A DNA stretch of 64,000 bases from NCBI GenBank assembly GCA_047967505.1, contig CM106541.1. One strand, given 5' to 3'. Below the pieces are notes generated by a model. The model was not told the origin of the DNA, made no database searches, and saw only the letters and a list, made by a program, of their open reading frames with translations. The stretch's first letter is position 1, and each line of letters opens with the position of its first letter. Origin of the DNA: Dipteris shenzhenensis. Its lineage: Eukaryota; Polypodiophyta; Polypodiopsida; Gleicheniales. The translations under genes and the position numbers were made by a program. Below are positions 42,421-55,077 of the stretch, piece by piece.

Positions 42421-43518
42421 TGCACCACCCGCAAAAATGAGCACATAACTAGAAGTGGATCTCCTACTATCCACGTGCCCTACATAGTCTGAATTTGTGT
42501 ACCCAAGTACATGCATGTCTCCTCTACCAAAGCAGATGCACATCTCCTTGGTACTCTTCATGTACCTCATGATGCACTTAACTGCCTCCCAATGCCTCTT
42601 TCTTGGATTAGCCGTATATTGGCTAACAACTCCCACTGCAAATGCAATGTCTGGTCTATTAGCTATCATAGCATTCATAAGACTCCCAACCGCTAATGCA
42701 TAAGGAACCTTGGCCATCATGGCCCTCTCCTCATCTGATTTGGGACTATCTGTATGACTCAGTTTCACATATGGAGGCAATGGAATACTCACTACCTTCC
42801 CCCCCTCCATATTGAAATGCTGCAATACTTTTGTAACATACTCCTTTTGTGAAAGCCAAAGGAGTTTCCTACTCCAATCACGCGTGATGTGCATACCAAG
42901 AATATGACCTATAAGTCCCAAATCCTTCATATCAAAGGCCTTATGCAACTTGGCCTTTAATGCATCTAGCTCATAATTATTCTTGCTAGCCAATAGCATA
43001 TCATCCACATATAGTACTAGGATTATCAGGCCATTATCCTTAGCTCTTTTAGTGTAGAGGTAGTGATCAATTTCACTCCGTCTAAAACCCTGGAACTGAA
43101 TGAAAGCATCAAACTTCTGATACCATTCTCTAGGTGCTTGCTTAAGGCCATAGAGACTCTTCTTCAGCTTGCAAACTAAATGCTCTTTGCCCTTTTCTTT
43201 AAAGCCTTCCGACTGCACCATGTAAATTTCCTCATGCAGATCCCCATGCAAGAAAGCTATCTTGACATCCATCTGCATAAGCTCCATATCCTCTACTGCC
43301 ACTAGTCCAAGCATGCATCTAAGTGTGGTCATATTCACAACCAGAGAGAATATCTCATTAAAGTCCACACCCTTCTCTTGCTTGAACCCTTTAGCGACCA
43401 AACGGGCCTTGTACCTAGGCACATCATCACCTATGACCTTCATCTTGTAGACCCATTTACATGGCAATGCTTTCTTTCCATGTGGCAAAGAAACCAAGTC
43501 CCAAGTCTTATTATTCAT
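42397..43518 (-). pseudogene. Copia-2 reverse transcriptase
   Basis: Open for 373 codons: KTWDLVSLPHGKKALPCKW, KARLVAKGFKQEKGVDF, MQMDVKIAFLHGDL, KSLYGLKQAPREWYQKF and the catalytic YVDDMLLA, followed by the connection domain (NRPDIAFAVGVVSQY). All RVT_2 landmarks are present. Cut from the upstream linker by one TAA at the MNNKTWD junction. Confidence 0.97.
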
Positions 43519-44640
43519 AAGTTAACTCATTTCTGATTGCATAGCATAATCCCACTTGCATTGATCCTCGTGCATCATAGCCTCTTTGTGGCAAGAAGGC
43601 TCCCCGCAATCAGTAAGCATCACATAGTCTACCCCTAGAACAAACCTATCAGGCAGTCTAGACACTCTAGATGATCTTCTCAAGGGCATTTCAACTTGTT
43701 GTCCCACCTGCATATCAGCCACATTTGGCTCATAATTTTCACCAATAGATGATCCACCATCTACCCTTGATTGTATACCTGTGGGAGTACTTGGTGGTAC
43801 CATTTCTTGCACATTTGGTGCATGGACAACTTGCTGTCTATCAACATATGGAGGTGGATTCACGTCCTGGAAAGTGATTCTCCTCATTTCCACATCCCTC
43901 ATGGGTTCCTTAGGCATCTTCTTCTCATTGAAGACTACATCATGGCTGCATATGATCTTCTTTGCTTTTGGATCTTAGAGCCGATAGCCCATCTCTCCAC
44001 TTTCACCATAATCTAGAAAGATGCATTTTCTAGACTTTAATAGGATCTAGCTTCTTTCGAAGCTCTTTTGGCACATGTGCATATGCCTCACACCCAAATA
44101 TATGCAAATGAGAGTAAGAGGGCTTCTTGCCACTCCATGCCTCTTCAGGAATACCACCATCCAAACTCTTACTAGGTGATCTATTGATCACATGCACTGC
44201 AGTTGTCATTGCCTCAGCCCAAAAACCACCAGAAAGACTTGCATTGGAAAGCATGCATTGCAACCTTTCTTGAATGGTACGATTCATCTTTTTTGCAACT
44301 GGATTTTGTTCTGGAGTATGAGGGGATGTGAGCTCCCTCTTAATCCCACGTGTATCATAGAAATGCTAAAAGTCATGAGAGAGATACTCTCCATCATTGT
44401 CAGTCCATAGGCATTTAAGTGTTCTACCTGATTGATTCTCAACCAAGGCCAGCCATTTTTGAAATACCTAGAACAAATCACTCTTCCGAGCTATGGCATA
44501 AGCCCACACTTTCCTAGTTGCATCATCAATGAATGTCACATACTATTCAGCCTCGCCTAATGATCGTGTAGGCATGGGACCACATACGTCTGAATGCACC
44601 AAATCAAGCTTTCCAAACTCTTTATTTTCCCTTCTTTTAT
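43519..44640 (-). pseudogene. Copia-2 integrase and integrase-RT linker
   Basis: Integrase core pieces: DLVHSDVCGPMPTRSLGEAE, YVTFIDDATRKVW, a DNGGEYLS block, TPEQNPVAKKMNRT, SLSGGFWAEAMTTAVHVINR and FGCEAYAHVPKELRKKLDPI. The linker follows (VEMRRITFQDVNPPPY, RRSSRVSRLPDRFV). The catalytic Asp, Asp and Glu positions appear kept, except that Glu in the AEKMNRT block of Copia-4 reads Lys here. Several stops divide it. Confidence 0.9.
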
Positions 44641-45226
44641 GTGCTGATTTAGTTTGCTTCCCATAGAGACAGTTCTCACAAAATTCAAAATCGTAGAAAC
44701 TCAAATGAGGTACATAACCCAAACAGCATAAGAGTTTCATCCCATTTTGGCTCATATGGCCCAACCGACAATGCCATAAAGAAGTGCTTGGTTGCTTGGT
44801 TATTGCAACAACATGATCAAATACCCCTGATACATGTAAGGGATACAAAGTCCCACACTTGGCACCCCTGGCCAAAAGCATAGAGCCCTTCTGAATTTTC
44901 CAATTCCCAAAACCAAAAATGGTCTGAAAACCAGCATCATCTAGCTGACCCATTGAAATGAGACTCTTGGTCAGCTTAGGCACATGTCTCACATTTTTCA
45001 AAATAAATGCAGACCCATTTGCAAAAGAAAACTTTATGTCACCTACTCCCACTATGTCACATGCATAGTCATTTCCAAGATGCACACAACCTGTCTTTCC
45101 ACTATCATAAGTGGAGAACCATACCCTATGGGGAGTAACATGGAATGAAGCACCAGAATCCAAAATCCAATCCTGGGAATATGCATCATCTGAAGTGGTA
45201 AGAAACTCTGCAGATAAACTAGACAT
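44640..45226 (-). pseudogene. Copia-2 protease and GAG-pre-integrase domain
   Basis: Protease active site DWILDSGASFHVTPH, body FANGSAFILKNVRHVPKLTK, then LWHCRLGHMSQNGMKLL and FCENCLYGKQTKSAHKRR. The frame is open over 227 codons (45226-44543). Confidence 0.95.
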
Positions 45227-45349
45227 GAAGAGAATGTCATTGTCACTATCATGTGTGATTGATCTTCACTTTTCCTTTATCCTCCCTTGGACTCTCTTTC
45301 TTCTGATTTGCACGCCAATTTGCATTCTTTTTCTTATCCTTTTGCTCTT

Positions 45350-45500
45350 TTCAGCTTGTAGCAATCCTTTTTCATATGGCCCTTCTTGCCATAGTGGTAA
45401 CACTCAATGTTTTGTGCCCTGTATTTGCTATGAGACTTCCCTCTTTCTTGGGACTTCCCCCTGAACTGTGATCTGCCCCTTTGAACATTTAAGGCTGCAT
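45350..45500 (-). pseudogene. Copia-2 gag C-terminal remnant with damaged knuckle
   Basis: The - strand reads ECYHYGKKGHMKKDCYKL; the second knuckle Cys is Tyr (CYNC in Copia-4). The sequence stops matching Copia-4 at about 45500, the truncation point. Confidence 0.85.
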
Positions 45501-46214
45501 CCTACTTGTTGCAGTCCATAGACTTTCGTCTAACCTTATGCAAGTACAAGCGGAGCTTTGCCGCTACTCTACATACACATTCTGTTCTACCTAAGTCCAT
45601 GTTGGTACAGAGACAACAAATATCTTTTCACATGCACAAATTGCACTTTTCCAACTTCTTCCATTTTAGGGTGAATCTAGATAACAATACTAACAACTAT
45701 CAATGTTTTAAGACCACCATGCACTAGTCCTAATAGTTTGGATTCCAAATTTTCAATCCATTTTGGTTTTCAACAAATCCAAAAAACGTTATGGAGCGTG
45801 CCCTCAAATGGGTATGCATCACTTTAGCACAACATTGGAGGCCCATTAACCCATGCATAATGATCTCATTTAGGTGTGTCCTTGGGTTGAGGGGAAGCCC
45901 ATGTAGTGTACTTTTGAATGATTACTTGGTTGCATGTATGTATAGAACAAAATTTTGACGTTTTTGAATAAATTGCTATATCCTAGGATGCATGCTTCAC
46001 ATGCAAACATAGCACTTGTAATGCTTTGACGGTCTCGCTCCAAATACGTATTCCATAATTTTTTGCTCTCATGGTCAAGTTGGAATGTGTACTACAACTT
46101 GAAGACAAAGTTTGCAGAATTCTGTTGAGTAATGCATAAGTTATGGGTCATGCAAGATACCTATATACAGAAAAGTCCCTGAACCTCACCAAAAATGGCT
46201 ACACCCAAGCAAAC
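45501..46214. other. No recognised feature
   Basis: Mixed-composition DNA without coding sequence or clear repeats. Confidence 0.5.
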
Positions 46215-47015
46215 AATGACCCCGGTGGCCACACATGTGGCTGATGAGAGCCACCACCACCAAAAAGTAATTACCAAAAAAGTAAATCATGAAGCCTAAT
46301 CACTTCTAATCACTCATTACCATGCAGTCTACTACTCTACTAATTATGCAAGACCAGTGACTGGTAATTTACTACACTCATAGTAATCTTGCATATAGGT
46401 GAGTAGTACTATGGGCCACTATGGTGGCTAGTAATTAACTACCAACTCAGTGGCCATAGGCATGGCTGATGAGAGCCATCACCACCGGGTAGTAATTGTT
46501 GAGATATCACTCTCTTCACAGTAATTACCACGAAAGTAAATCATTATGCCTAATCACCTCTAATCACTCATTACCATGCACTCTAGTACTCTACTGAGCA
46601 TGCAAGCCTGGTGACTGGTAATTTACTACACTCATAATAATCATGCATGGAGGTGAGTAGTACTACAGGCCACTGCGGTGGCTAGTAATTAACTGCCAGC
46701 TAGGTGGCCATAGACATCGCTGATGAGAGCCACCACCACTGGGCAGTAATCACCACAAAAGTAAATTATGAAGTCTAATCACCTCTAATGACTTATTACC
46801 ATGTACTCTAGTACTCTACTAAAAGCATGCAAGCCCAGTGAATGCCTGATAATTTATTGCACTCATGGTAATCATGCATGCAAGCCTGGTGGTTGTAACT
46901 AGAAGGTGAGTAATGGCACGCCACTACGATGGCTAGTAATTAAGTGCGAGTTCGATGGAGTTTTAGTAGCCACCATAGACGTGGTTGGTAATGTTAGATG
47001 CCACCACATCTAATG
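46215..47015. repeat. Tandem repeat of about 225-255-bp units
   Basis: Three full units and a partial fourth share TGGCTGATGAGAGCCACCAC, AAGTAAATCATGAAGCCTAA, TAATCACTCATTACCATGCA and GGTGGCTAGTAATTAACTAC. Copies have diverged substantially, with indels. Confidence 0.9.
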
Positions 47016-47947
47016 ACTCATTACCATGCAAGGTAGTACTACTTCCTTGAATTAATCAAAATTTAGGCAAACCACCGCATTGGCTCTCACCTTGACAGTG
47101 TAGTCGGGCTACAAACTTAAGCCTCCGCTATTCCATCCCCTTAACTGTTTTGTGTTCTATCCCTCTCGACCATTTCTATATCCTGGATCATCCCAATGGT
47201 CTAGGTGTAGATCCATCGACATACTCCCATTTGTCCTGAAGTACAAGAATGGTCTCCATTCGGTAAGAAATATACTCAACGTGTCATGAAAATCATTGTC
47301 TGAATCAACTGCAAAACATTGACTGTGGCAAGTAAAATTTGAACTATTGGTGAAGGTAGAACTGTAATATATAATTCAATTTGAACTACAAGGCTCATGG
47401 CAAATGATACCAGGAATAATCAATAGGCTTTGCAAGGCTAAAATAAAGTGCACAATGCCATGAAATAGTCGAATAGGCTTTACAATGATGGCATGTGTGT
47501 GTGAAGTCAAATCATGTGCTATCTGCCGACTGATCAATTAATTGAAAATGCATCTGAACACTTTGAACGTCAGGTTTTAGGTAATATGATGATGTGAAAC
47601 CATATGTGAGCGTAGGGACTGACTTCGAGTAGAAACTTGTCAAGTATTTTGGGCATGTCTTAGATTGGCAACTTGGTGAAATTCAAAGAATCTCCTCTAT
47701 GGTGATCTAGTTTACTTTGATCTAGAACTATACCAACCATAGATTGATGAAATAACAACAAATAATTTCTTTTCTTTGGTTCTTTTTATGTGCTGGGTTA
47801 GATGCGTCGATGTAGAGGCTGATGTGCATATAGGAAGTGGATTTTTTGGTGAGGCTCAAAAGTGACTGATACTTGTGCCGAAATATGCACTTGATGTGAC
47901 GAGCATGTAGAGCATAAAAAATCGAACGATTTTACCAATTGGCTCAA

Positions 47948-48103
47948 GCATTGGCCAAGAATCCAATATATCACTCTAGGACAAAGCACATTGATGTCAG
48001 AGAGCACTTCATTAGAGAAAGAGTGTTACTTGGTGACATCACTCTACAACATTATGATAGCAAAGAGAATGTTGCAAACATCTTTACTAAACCATTCTTT
48101 TAA
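47948..48103 (+). pseudogene. Copia RNase H remnant (+ strand)
   Basis: ALAKNPIYHSRTKHIDVREH, FIRERVLLGD and SKENVANIFTKPFF then TAA: the C-terminal end of a Copia polyprotein from a different lineage than Copia-2/4. Little else of the element remains upstream. Confidence 0.9.
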
Positions 48104-48255
48104 AATGCAATCCTTTTGAAATGCAATTTATTTAAAAATTCAATTCTTTTAAAATGTAACCCTTTTAAAATGCAATTTATTTAAAATGTGATTCTTTTAA
48201 AATGCAATTTATTTAAAATTCAATTGTTGTAAAATCTTTGTAAAATGCAATTGTG
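48095..48255. repeat. Short AT-rich repeats (TTTTAAAATGCAATTTATTT)
   Basis: Five to six degenerate copies of a ~20-bp word follow the RNase H stop directly. This may be the polypurine/LTR-proximal part of the dead element or a microsatellite expansion. Confidence 0.8.
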
Positions 48256-49580
48256 TTTGTTGTTGGATGCTGGAGCGATGCGTGCTAGCCATTGATGAAG
48301 TTATAAATCTTTCCAAGCACACTTTGCACAGGGAGCATAAACCCCATCAAAGTGTTCATGAAAGATTTATAATTACAAGAATGGCTAATCTGTGACAATT
48401 TTCATTTCACCAAACATGACAATTTACATTTCACCACACATGACAATGGCTTGTCGTCATATTATACAAGCTCAAAGTATACACGAGCTAACTTGTAGAT
48501 TTTGGGCAAAGTATACATTTTATGCCACAAACGATAGGAGCAAAGTATAAATGTGCTCAGTTTGCAAAATCTATAGTTACATTTGAGGTGGCCAAAAAAT
48601 TACAAGTAATGCCCATTTTCCAAAAATTTAAAGATGCAAAAAATCATCCCTTTTAACACTTCTATGAGGGTGTGTCAATTTGGATGTCCACATGAACAAT
48701 TGCATCGTCGACAATTGTTCAAACAAATGAGAAATGGTTCACACATGAGAACCATTAGTACAAGGGTAGCCAAGATGGAAACGAGGATGATCAACATGCT
48801 TATATGATGAGTGTAGGTCTAAAGAAAATTGAATTGTAAAAAACCAAGCATGAAAACCGTGCAACATTTAGTTAGGTATATCGCAACAATTAAAATACAC
48901 TTCTAAAAGTGCCTCCTCTACCTTGGCTTCTGCACCCTCCCTGAGAATTTTCTTAAGTCGCACTGCCTCTACTGCATCGGTAGCTTTCTCTTGTAGAAAG
49001 GCACCTTCTGCGACATCATCTTATATTATTACTCAAAAATCCCTTTGACGGTAGATGTCATCAAGTGCATTGCAACTCCAGTAGAGTAAGATGACAATTG
49101 GGATTTGCCATCCACACAATTCTTTAAGTTGGTTATCATGCTCTTGGAGATCTCCATTGAGAAAGATACATCATGTCCTTTCAATTGCTCTACTACTACT
49201 TGAACCTGCCAAAACTTCACGGTTCCTCTCGTATCAAAAAGAAGTGCATTTTCTTCTTTAGCACATCTTGGAGGTCTGTTGGCAAGCTGGAAAGCTTGAC
49301 TCCACCATCTTTGTTCATCTGAGCATTGGGGTATACATCTAGAATATCCTGACTCTTCCACTGCTTCTTAAACAAATGTGCTTGAAAATTGTCTCCAAGA
49401 ATGCCTAGCGCATTTTCAATCCCACTTTTAGTGATGGTACTCTTCTAACCTTGATAGACTATTTGACCCTCCTGACATTCACTTCTTGTACCAACCTGGT
49501 GAAGTTGCTGAGAGCATCCAAATTGGGCTTTTGAAGAGTGAGTGAGGAGCTCCCATATGTCATGATTTCAAGATCAAGGG
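48256..49580. other. Non-coding region, no supported gene
   Basis: Only short frames without recognisable motifs. Confidence 0.5.
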
Positions 49581-49752
49581 AGGGGATATGCTCTTGCACT
49601 ATGCTGTAGAGGGGGAGGAAAGATTGTGTGAGGAGATTCGAGACTATGCAAGGTCCATTACGAGAGGTGATAGAAGTTGCAGGAAGAGTGCAAGGGAGAT
49701 AGAAATGGTAGAGACGGATAGAAGTTGTAGGAAAAGTCCAGCCAATAGTAGC

Positions 49753-51206
49753 TCTACTCCACATGTTGTCACAGCACCAACCACGGGATCTACAATGGGA
49801 TCTCTAGCTACACAAACAATTTTTGCACCTGTAGTAGATCATGTCATTGCCCAAGAGCTGGAAAAATGGGATAAGAAAGATAAGTATGCATATCATTTGA
49901 TCAAGCAGAATGTGCAAGGTTTCATGCTAGGACAGCTCAACACCATCAAGACATCAAAAGAAGCATGGGATATGTTCGTAGCTCTCTACAAGTTCAAGAA
50001 TACTTCCAGGATTCTCACACTGAGAAACCAAATCAACCAGAGTTTTTGCAACAGCAGCGAAACTGGTCATGCTTACGTACTCAGGATCAAAGACTACAAC
50101 AATTAACTCGTAGTAGTAGGAGAGACCAAGAATCCAACAAAAATGTTTCAAGTCATCTTTAATGGACTAGGATAGGGATACGAGAATCTAGTTCAGAGTA
50201 TGGCCATCCAATGGCAAATTCTGACACTGGAAAAACTTCAGTCAATCTTACTTTGGCAAAGAACTCAGGACTCAAGCCATTCATGTACACAAAGGTCATT
50301 CTAACGATTAGGCATTCACAGCTTCAGACAGAAGCAGAGGTAGAGGTAGCGGCAAAGGTAGATCATTCCAGAGAAGTGGTCATCATCAGCAACAACAAAG
50401 TCAGAATCAGCATCAGCATCATCCTCAACAACATGAGAATCAGCAAAGAGGAAATCAGTCCAATCGAGGAATATTCCAAGGACGAGCGAGTACATCCACC
50501 AATGTGGCAAACATCCAGTGCAACTACTATCATAAGTTTGGACACTATGAAAGAGATTGCCATAAGAAGCAGTACAACCAAGGTGGTCAATCTAACAACA
50601 ATTGACGGAATTTCCATGGGAGAGGAAATCATTGCATGGTGGTGGACAATCTAGTCAGTCATTATACAAATGAACATGGGAATATGTTTCTTGCAAACGA
50701 GGAAATGTAGAAGACTAATACAGTGTATTTAGACACTAATTGCAATTCAAAAGAGGATTTCAGCTATCAAATTGACCAAGCAGATTAGGATCCTTGGTAC
50801 ATCGACAACAGTGCATCATCTCATATGACAAATCATCAGGAATGGTTCACAAAGATGAAACCATTAGAAGGTTAGAAGAATGTCATCTACACAGCATATA
50901 ATACACCAAATCCAGTTCAAGTGACATGCATTATCCCTATGAACAATTTCACTTGTACAAAAGGATTGCCGAAAGATGTACTCTATGTTTCGAAGCTCAA
51001 CAAGAACCTCTTGTTAGTAGGTCAAATGATAGAACACAACTATCGAGTCATCTTCAACGAATATGAATACACTATCAGAGACAAATCCAGAAGATTTCAG
51101 CTAGTAGGAAAAGGAGTCAAGGAAGGATGCTTATACAGAATGTTAGTTACAGTACCAGATTTTCCAAGGAAGCTCCTTGGGCTAAGGAGCAAAAGAAAAA
51201 AGAGGT
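49753..51206 (+). pseudogene. Copia-3: gag and protease remnant
   Basis: Gag helical domain LEKWDKKDKYAYHLIKQNV, SKEAWDMFVALYKFKNTSRI and LRNQINQSF. After stops comes a knuckle CNYYHKFGHYERDC near 50520-50560, whose second Cys is Tyr. The protease region reads DPWYIDNSASSHMTNHQEWF (Asn inserted in the usual DSGAS pattern), then MNNFTCTKGLPKDVLYVSKL and RRFQLVGKGVKEGCLYRM. In-frame TAGs occur at several expected Trp positions. No integrase, RT or LTR follows. Confidence 0.85.
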
Positions 51207-52070
51207 GAAGGATAAGAATAAGAAGAGAGATGAAAAAGCGGAGGGTAGCACTTCATCAAAGAAACGATGAAGAATGTATTTATAGGTTATAAAGTACTCT
51301 CCTCCTTATTCCACATAGGAATTCTAGAAGGATTCCTCTTGACTCCACATTCTTCCACACTCCTCCACATGCCTTCCACATGCTTGGCATGTGATATCTC
51401 TTATATTATTGGAACACATGGACATGAGACCCACCTCTTTATATGACACTCTTCTTTATCCCATACACAAATAACTCTCACCCCATACCAAGGCCCTCTA
51501 TCATTCATACACATGGTATTTACAATGATCCATTCCACTCATCCTCTCAATCCCATAGAATATCTTAGAAAATAGAAATAAGTGAGAGCTGCTAGGCTAT
51601 CACTTGATATTCAAACTCTTATTAAACTTAGAGAAAAACAATACCAATGCCAAATAAAATATATCAATTTTTGGTGTCACACCACCTATCACTCGTGCAG
51701 CCTTTTGCCGCATCTTTGCCCACAGTCCATGCAAATCATAGTTTGGCTTGGAGAGAGCACCGTGCTGGTTTTTGGCATAATAATGAGATGCAATATATAA
51801 TTCTAAACATCACGCCCTCAGCGCAGTCTTTGTCCTGACAACCTGTCATTGCCCAGAATTCAAGGTTGTCTTGGAGAGACAACCGCGTTGGTTCTTGGAG
51901 TTATAGTTGCATTACCTATTTTTACATATTATAGGAGGAGGTCTATGATGACTAGCATGTTGGCAAATAGAAGGAGATATATGATAGCCACTACGCTAGT
52001 TCTTTGACTTATATATTTGTGTACCAAGTAAAATGTATTCTGTTGTGCAACCAAGCAAAATACAACTGAT
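51207..52070. other. Non-coding region, no supported feature
   Basis: No coding or repeat structure recognised. Confidence 0.5.
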
Positions 52071-52078
52071 GATATGGC

Positions 52079-52200
52079 CCTTGAGGAGTCCCCTCTAGGG
52101 GCAAGAGCCATATTGACTTCCCATCTCTATCTAGTGGCATCCTGGATATTATATAATGCATGTTGATATCACCCTTGCCCCTAGAGGGGACCCCTCAAGG
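52079..52200. repeat. 27-bp inverted repeat with 68-bp spacer
   Basis: Arms 52079-52105 and 52174-52200 are reverse complements with one mismatch (core GTCCCCTCTAGGGGCAAG). A second copy of the core palindrome CCCCTCTAGGGG sits in each arm. It could be a tiny foldback element or a structured RNA. Confidence 0.95.
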
Positions 52201-52442
52201 ACCATGTTAGACCCACTCCCCTTACTTGTTGAGTCTCAATTGAGAACTGGGATCCATTCCTTTGAATCCCCCATGATCATGTCACTGATTCCCCAATCAC
52301 TTTTACTACATTCACCCAATGGAGACATGGACTTCCCAAGTCAAGGGAGAATATCTAGCACTCTCATCAACTTACATCACATGGAATAGTGGCATGATTA
52401 AACCACTCACAATCAATGGCACTCCTTCCATGATACCCACTA

Positions 52443-52542
52443 GTGGAACCTTCCTTCTATTAGACACCTTAATTCAGACTAGGGTATGATGAGTGGAACC
52501 TTCCTTCTATTAGACACCTTAATTCATACTAGGGTAGGATGA
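52443..52542. repeat. 50-bp tandem duplication
   Basis: GTGGAACCTTCCTTCTATTA and the next 30 bp occur twice with two differences. Confidence 0.97.
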
Positions 52543-53452
52543 GTGCATTGGAGGATTAGATTGTCATAGATACCTATTGGCATCACATTACAACCCACAC
52601 CATCATCAATGCAAGATCCATGACTTTTTACTCCATTGATAACCACATCAATGGTATGGCAAAATTTATCAGCATAGGGGGACAAGAGTTAGACTTCCAG
52701 GACTGAGGAACCCTCTTTCTTTTGACCCCTTCTAGCAAAAATTCCCTAACTCAACTCTTGATGGACTAATTGACTCAAGGCAAGAATTTGTGAAAATATA
52801 TTTGAGAAATGAGGCATTTTGATGGATCATTCAAAATAGAGTATGGCTCTTCACCTTTCCCCACATGAAGATCAATGGGACCAAAGAGCTTCGGTGTTTC
52901 TTTACTAGAGAAGACTCAAACATCTTAACCTCTGATGGTGAAGGCTAGACTCTAGGGGTAGTTTTCAAAAGTTTTGTCCATAGTTCTTCTAGTCCTGCCT
53001 AGTCTCTATCCTCCCGATCTCTCTTGGCTCCAAAGACCTCTACCTCTTGAACAGTTCTTTAAGATCAAGAAGATTGATTTTTGGAGTTTGATGGAAACAC
53101 TCAAGGATGTAATGACATCTTCATCACAATTATAACAAGGTGAGTTGTTGCTCAATAGAGGTGGAAGAGCTGGGAGTAGTAGTATAGTTCAAGGGGTAGA
53201 GAGAATACCACTCCCTATCCAAGAATGAAAGAACTAGCAAAAGACACGCCAGCGTGGAGATGGTAGGAAGAGTGTGGAGCATCCACACCTCATTTGCAAG
53301 CCTTGGCCATGAAGGTATTGTCGCAACCTTGTAGCAACTCCTCTACCGAACGCAACTGGAGTAACTATAAGTTTGTGCATTCCGTCACAAGAAACTGCTT
53401 AACATCAGAAAGATCGGAAAAGATAGGTTACCTCTATGCTCGGGGGGGTCAT
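52543..53452. other. Non-coding region, no supported feature
   Basis: Nothing recognised before the LTR at 53453. Confidence 0.5.
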
Positions 53453-53624
53453 TGTGGGGGTTAAAGGTCACTGTGCCTTTACCCCCGGTTATGTACAATA
53501 CTCAAACACATATATAAATGAATGAAAAAGAAGATTAGGGTGGTTCTGCACACACCAAAACTTGTGTGGCTCTCTGTTTCTCTCTCTCCCTCTTCTATTC
53601 TTGCTTCCGTTGAAAGCACTCTCA
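53453..53624 (+). repeat. Copia-4 5' LTR (172 bp)
   Basis: TGTGGGGGTTAAAGG ... GCACTCTCA, aligned end to end with the Copia-2 LTR at 41830-41998. The terminal TG and CA are visible. Primer site follows after AC. Confidence 0.9.
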
Positions 53625-53626
53625 AC

Positions 53627-53639
53627 TGGTATCAAAGCC
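53627..53639 (+). other. Copia-4 primer binding site
   Basis: TGGTATCAAAGCC, a one-base variant of the tRNA-Met complementary sequence seen in Copia-1. Confidence 0.9.
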
Positions 53640-55077
53640 TGGGTGATTTAGCTGAGCGTGCCTGAATGCCTGGAAGCTCAGCAGCTCTGTGGGAGGAAGG
53701 AGAAGCTCTGTGGGAAGCTTTGTGGGTGACTTTACTTGCATCCGAGTGTGTAGAGACCTTGGAGGAACCTTTGGAAAGTCACTTTGGTTTTGCGAAGTGG
53801 TTTTGAGAGCCTGTTAAGTGTTTTCAAAGAAAAAGTCGTTTTTTGAGCTTTTCCCTGTTCCGTTCAATGACAGAGACTCCGTATTGACTTGTAGAGGCAA
53901 GTATTGTTTGCTTTTAGTGTCCACTTTACTTCAGGAGCTTGGAAACACCTTCATTCTTGAATCTAGGATCATTTCATTGGATTTCTAACTCACTATGTCA
54001 GTTTCTACGTTTTTCTACCTAGGTGTTGGAACTCAAGTTTGGAGCAACCATTTGCAGATCTGTTAGTTTCGGTGGACTCAAGAGGTCCTAAAACTTCTAT
54101 GTTGCTCATCATTCGCACTCCAGTGGAGTCTACAAACAGCTCTGTTTCCAAAAACGTTTTTCAGTCCATGTGTTGAACCTAGTGATTGAGACCACGGTTT
54201 CCAAAACCATCTATCCCATTGTGTTCCAGACACCCAAAAACCCCTACCTATCAGTTCTTACGTGATTCAATGGAGTATTTTCAGAGTTATAGATCTCTGT
54301 GTATTGGATTTCATCTCTCTTTTATGCACTTTTCATTCTAAGGTTTTGAAACCTTAGATTTATGCCACATGGCAGTGGATAAGTGTTGACTCCCATTTCT
54401 CACTCATCGGTTGGGATTTTGGAGTTCCAGTAGAAGAGAGATATTTGCAGATTTTCTTGCTGAGTCCGATTATGCAATGGTGCCCATGTTTTGAGGCATC
54501 TCAGGTTCTATTTTCAATAGCGGTCATTACCGTGGGACTATGATTTCTTGAGCATACCTTATGCAGATCACTCTGGTTGTAATTTGAGCAGTATGCGCTC
54601 ATTCGTGGTGTGCATTGGGTTGTAGTGGATGATTTATAGGCCATTTGGATGCATTGCGGTCCTTATTGGATGCGTTGATAGGCCCAAATTGCCTTGTGGG
54701 ATGCTATTTTTATGGATGCTTTGCACATGGATGCTATTTTATGCTGAGGGACAGCTTCGACACATTGCAGGTGATGCACTGATAGTGCTATGCTCTCTTG
54801 GATGAGATATTATTAATGCATATGCCAGTGGACAGTGTTTATGCTTGAGTCATTTGGCACTTATTGGCATTTTGGATTGCCATTGCAGTTGGCATTTTCT
54901 TTTGGGCCAGATTTTCTCATATGGATGCATAGTATATGCACATGAGTTAGATGCTTTGAGACATGAGTTTTGGTGATATTTCACTCTATTGTGGCATACA
55001 CATTTGGGTGCATCTGGTATTTGGTGTGATTCTCTCTTGTAGGCACTAGCATTTGGGATTTTTGCTTCATTTGCATC
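53640..55077 (+). other. Copia-4 long leader between primer site and gag
   Basis: 1.4 kb without a supported ORF. Unusually long for a Copia leader; it could hide remnants of extra coding DNA, but none is recognised. Confidence 0.6.

Larger units (their letters stand above)
41830..45500 (-). mobile_element. Copia-2: 5'-truncated Ty1/Copia retrotransposon
   Basis: Reading on the - strand: gag knuckle remnant, protease, GAG-pre-integrase, integrase, RT, RNase H, polypurine tract and 3' LTR. It is cut in gag near 45500; 5' LTR and most of gag are missing. It belongs to the same family as Copia-4. Stops and small frameshifts are few, suggesting moderate age. Confidence 0.95.
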
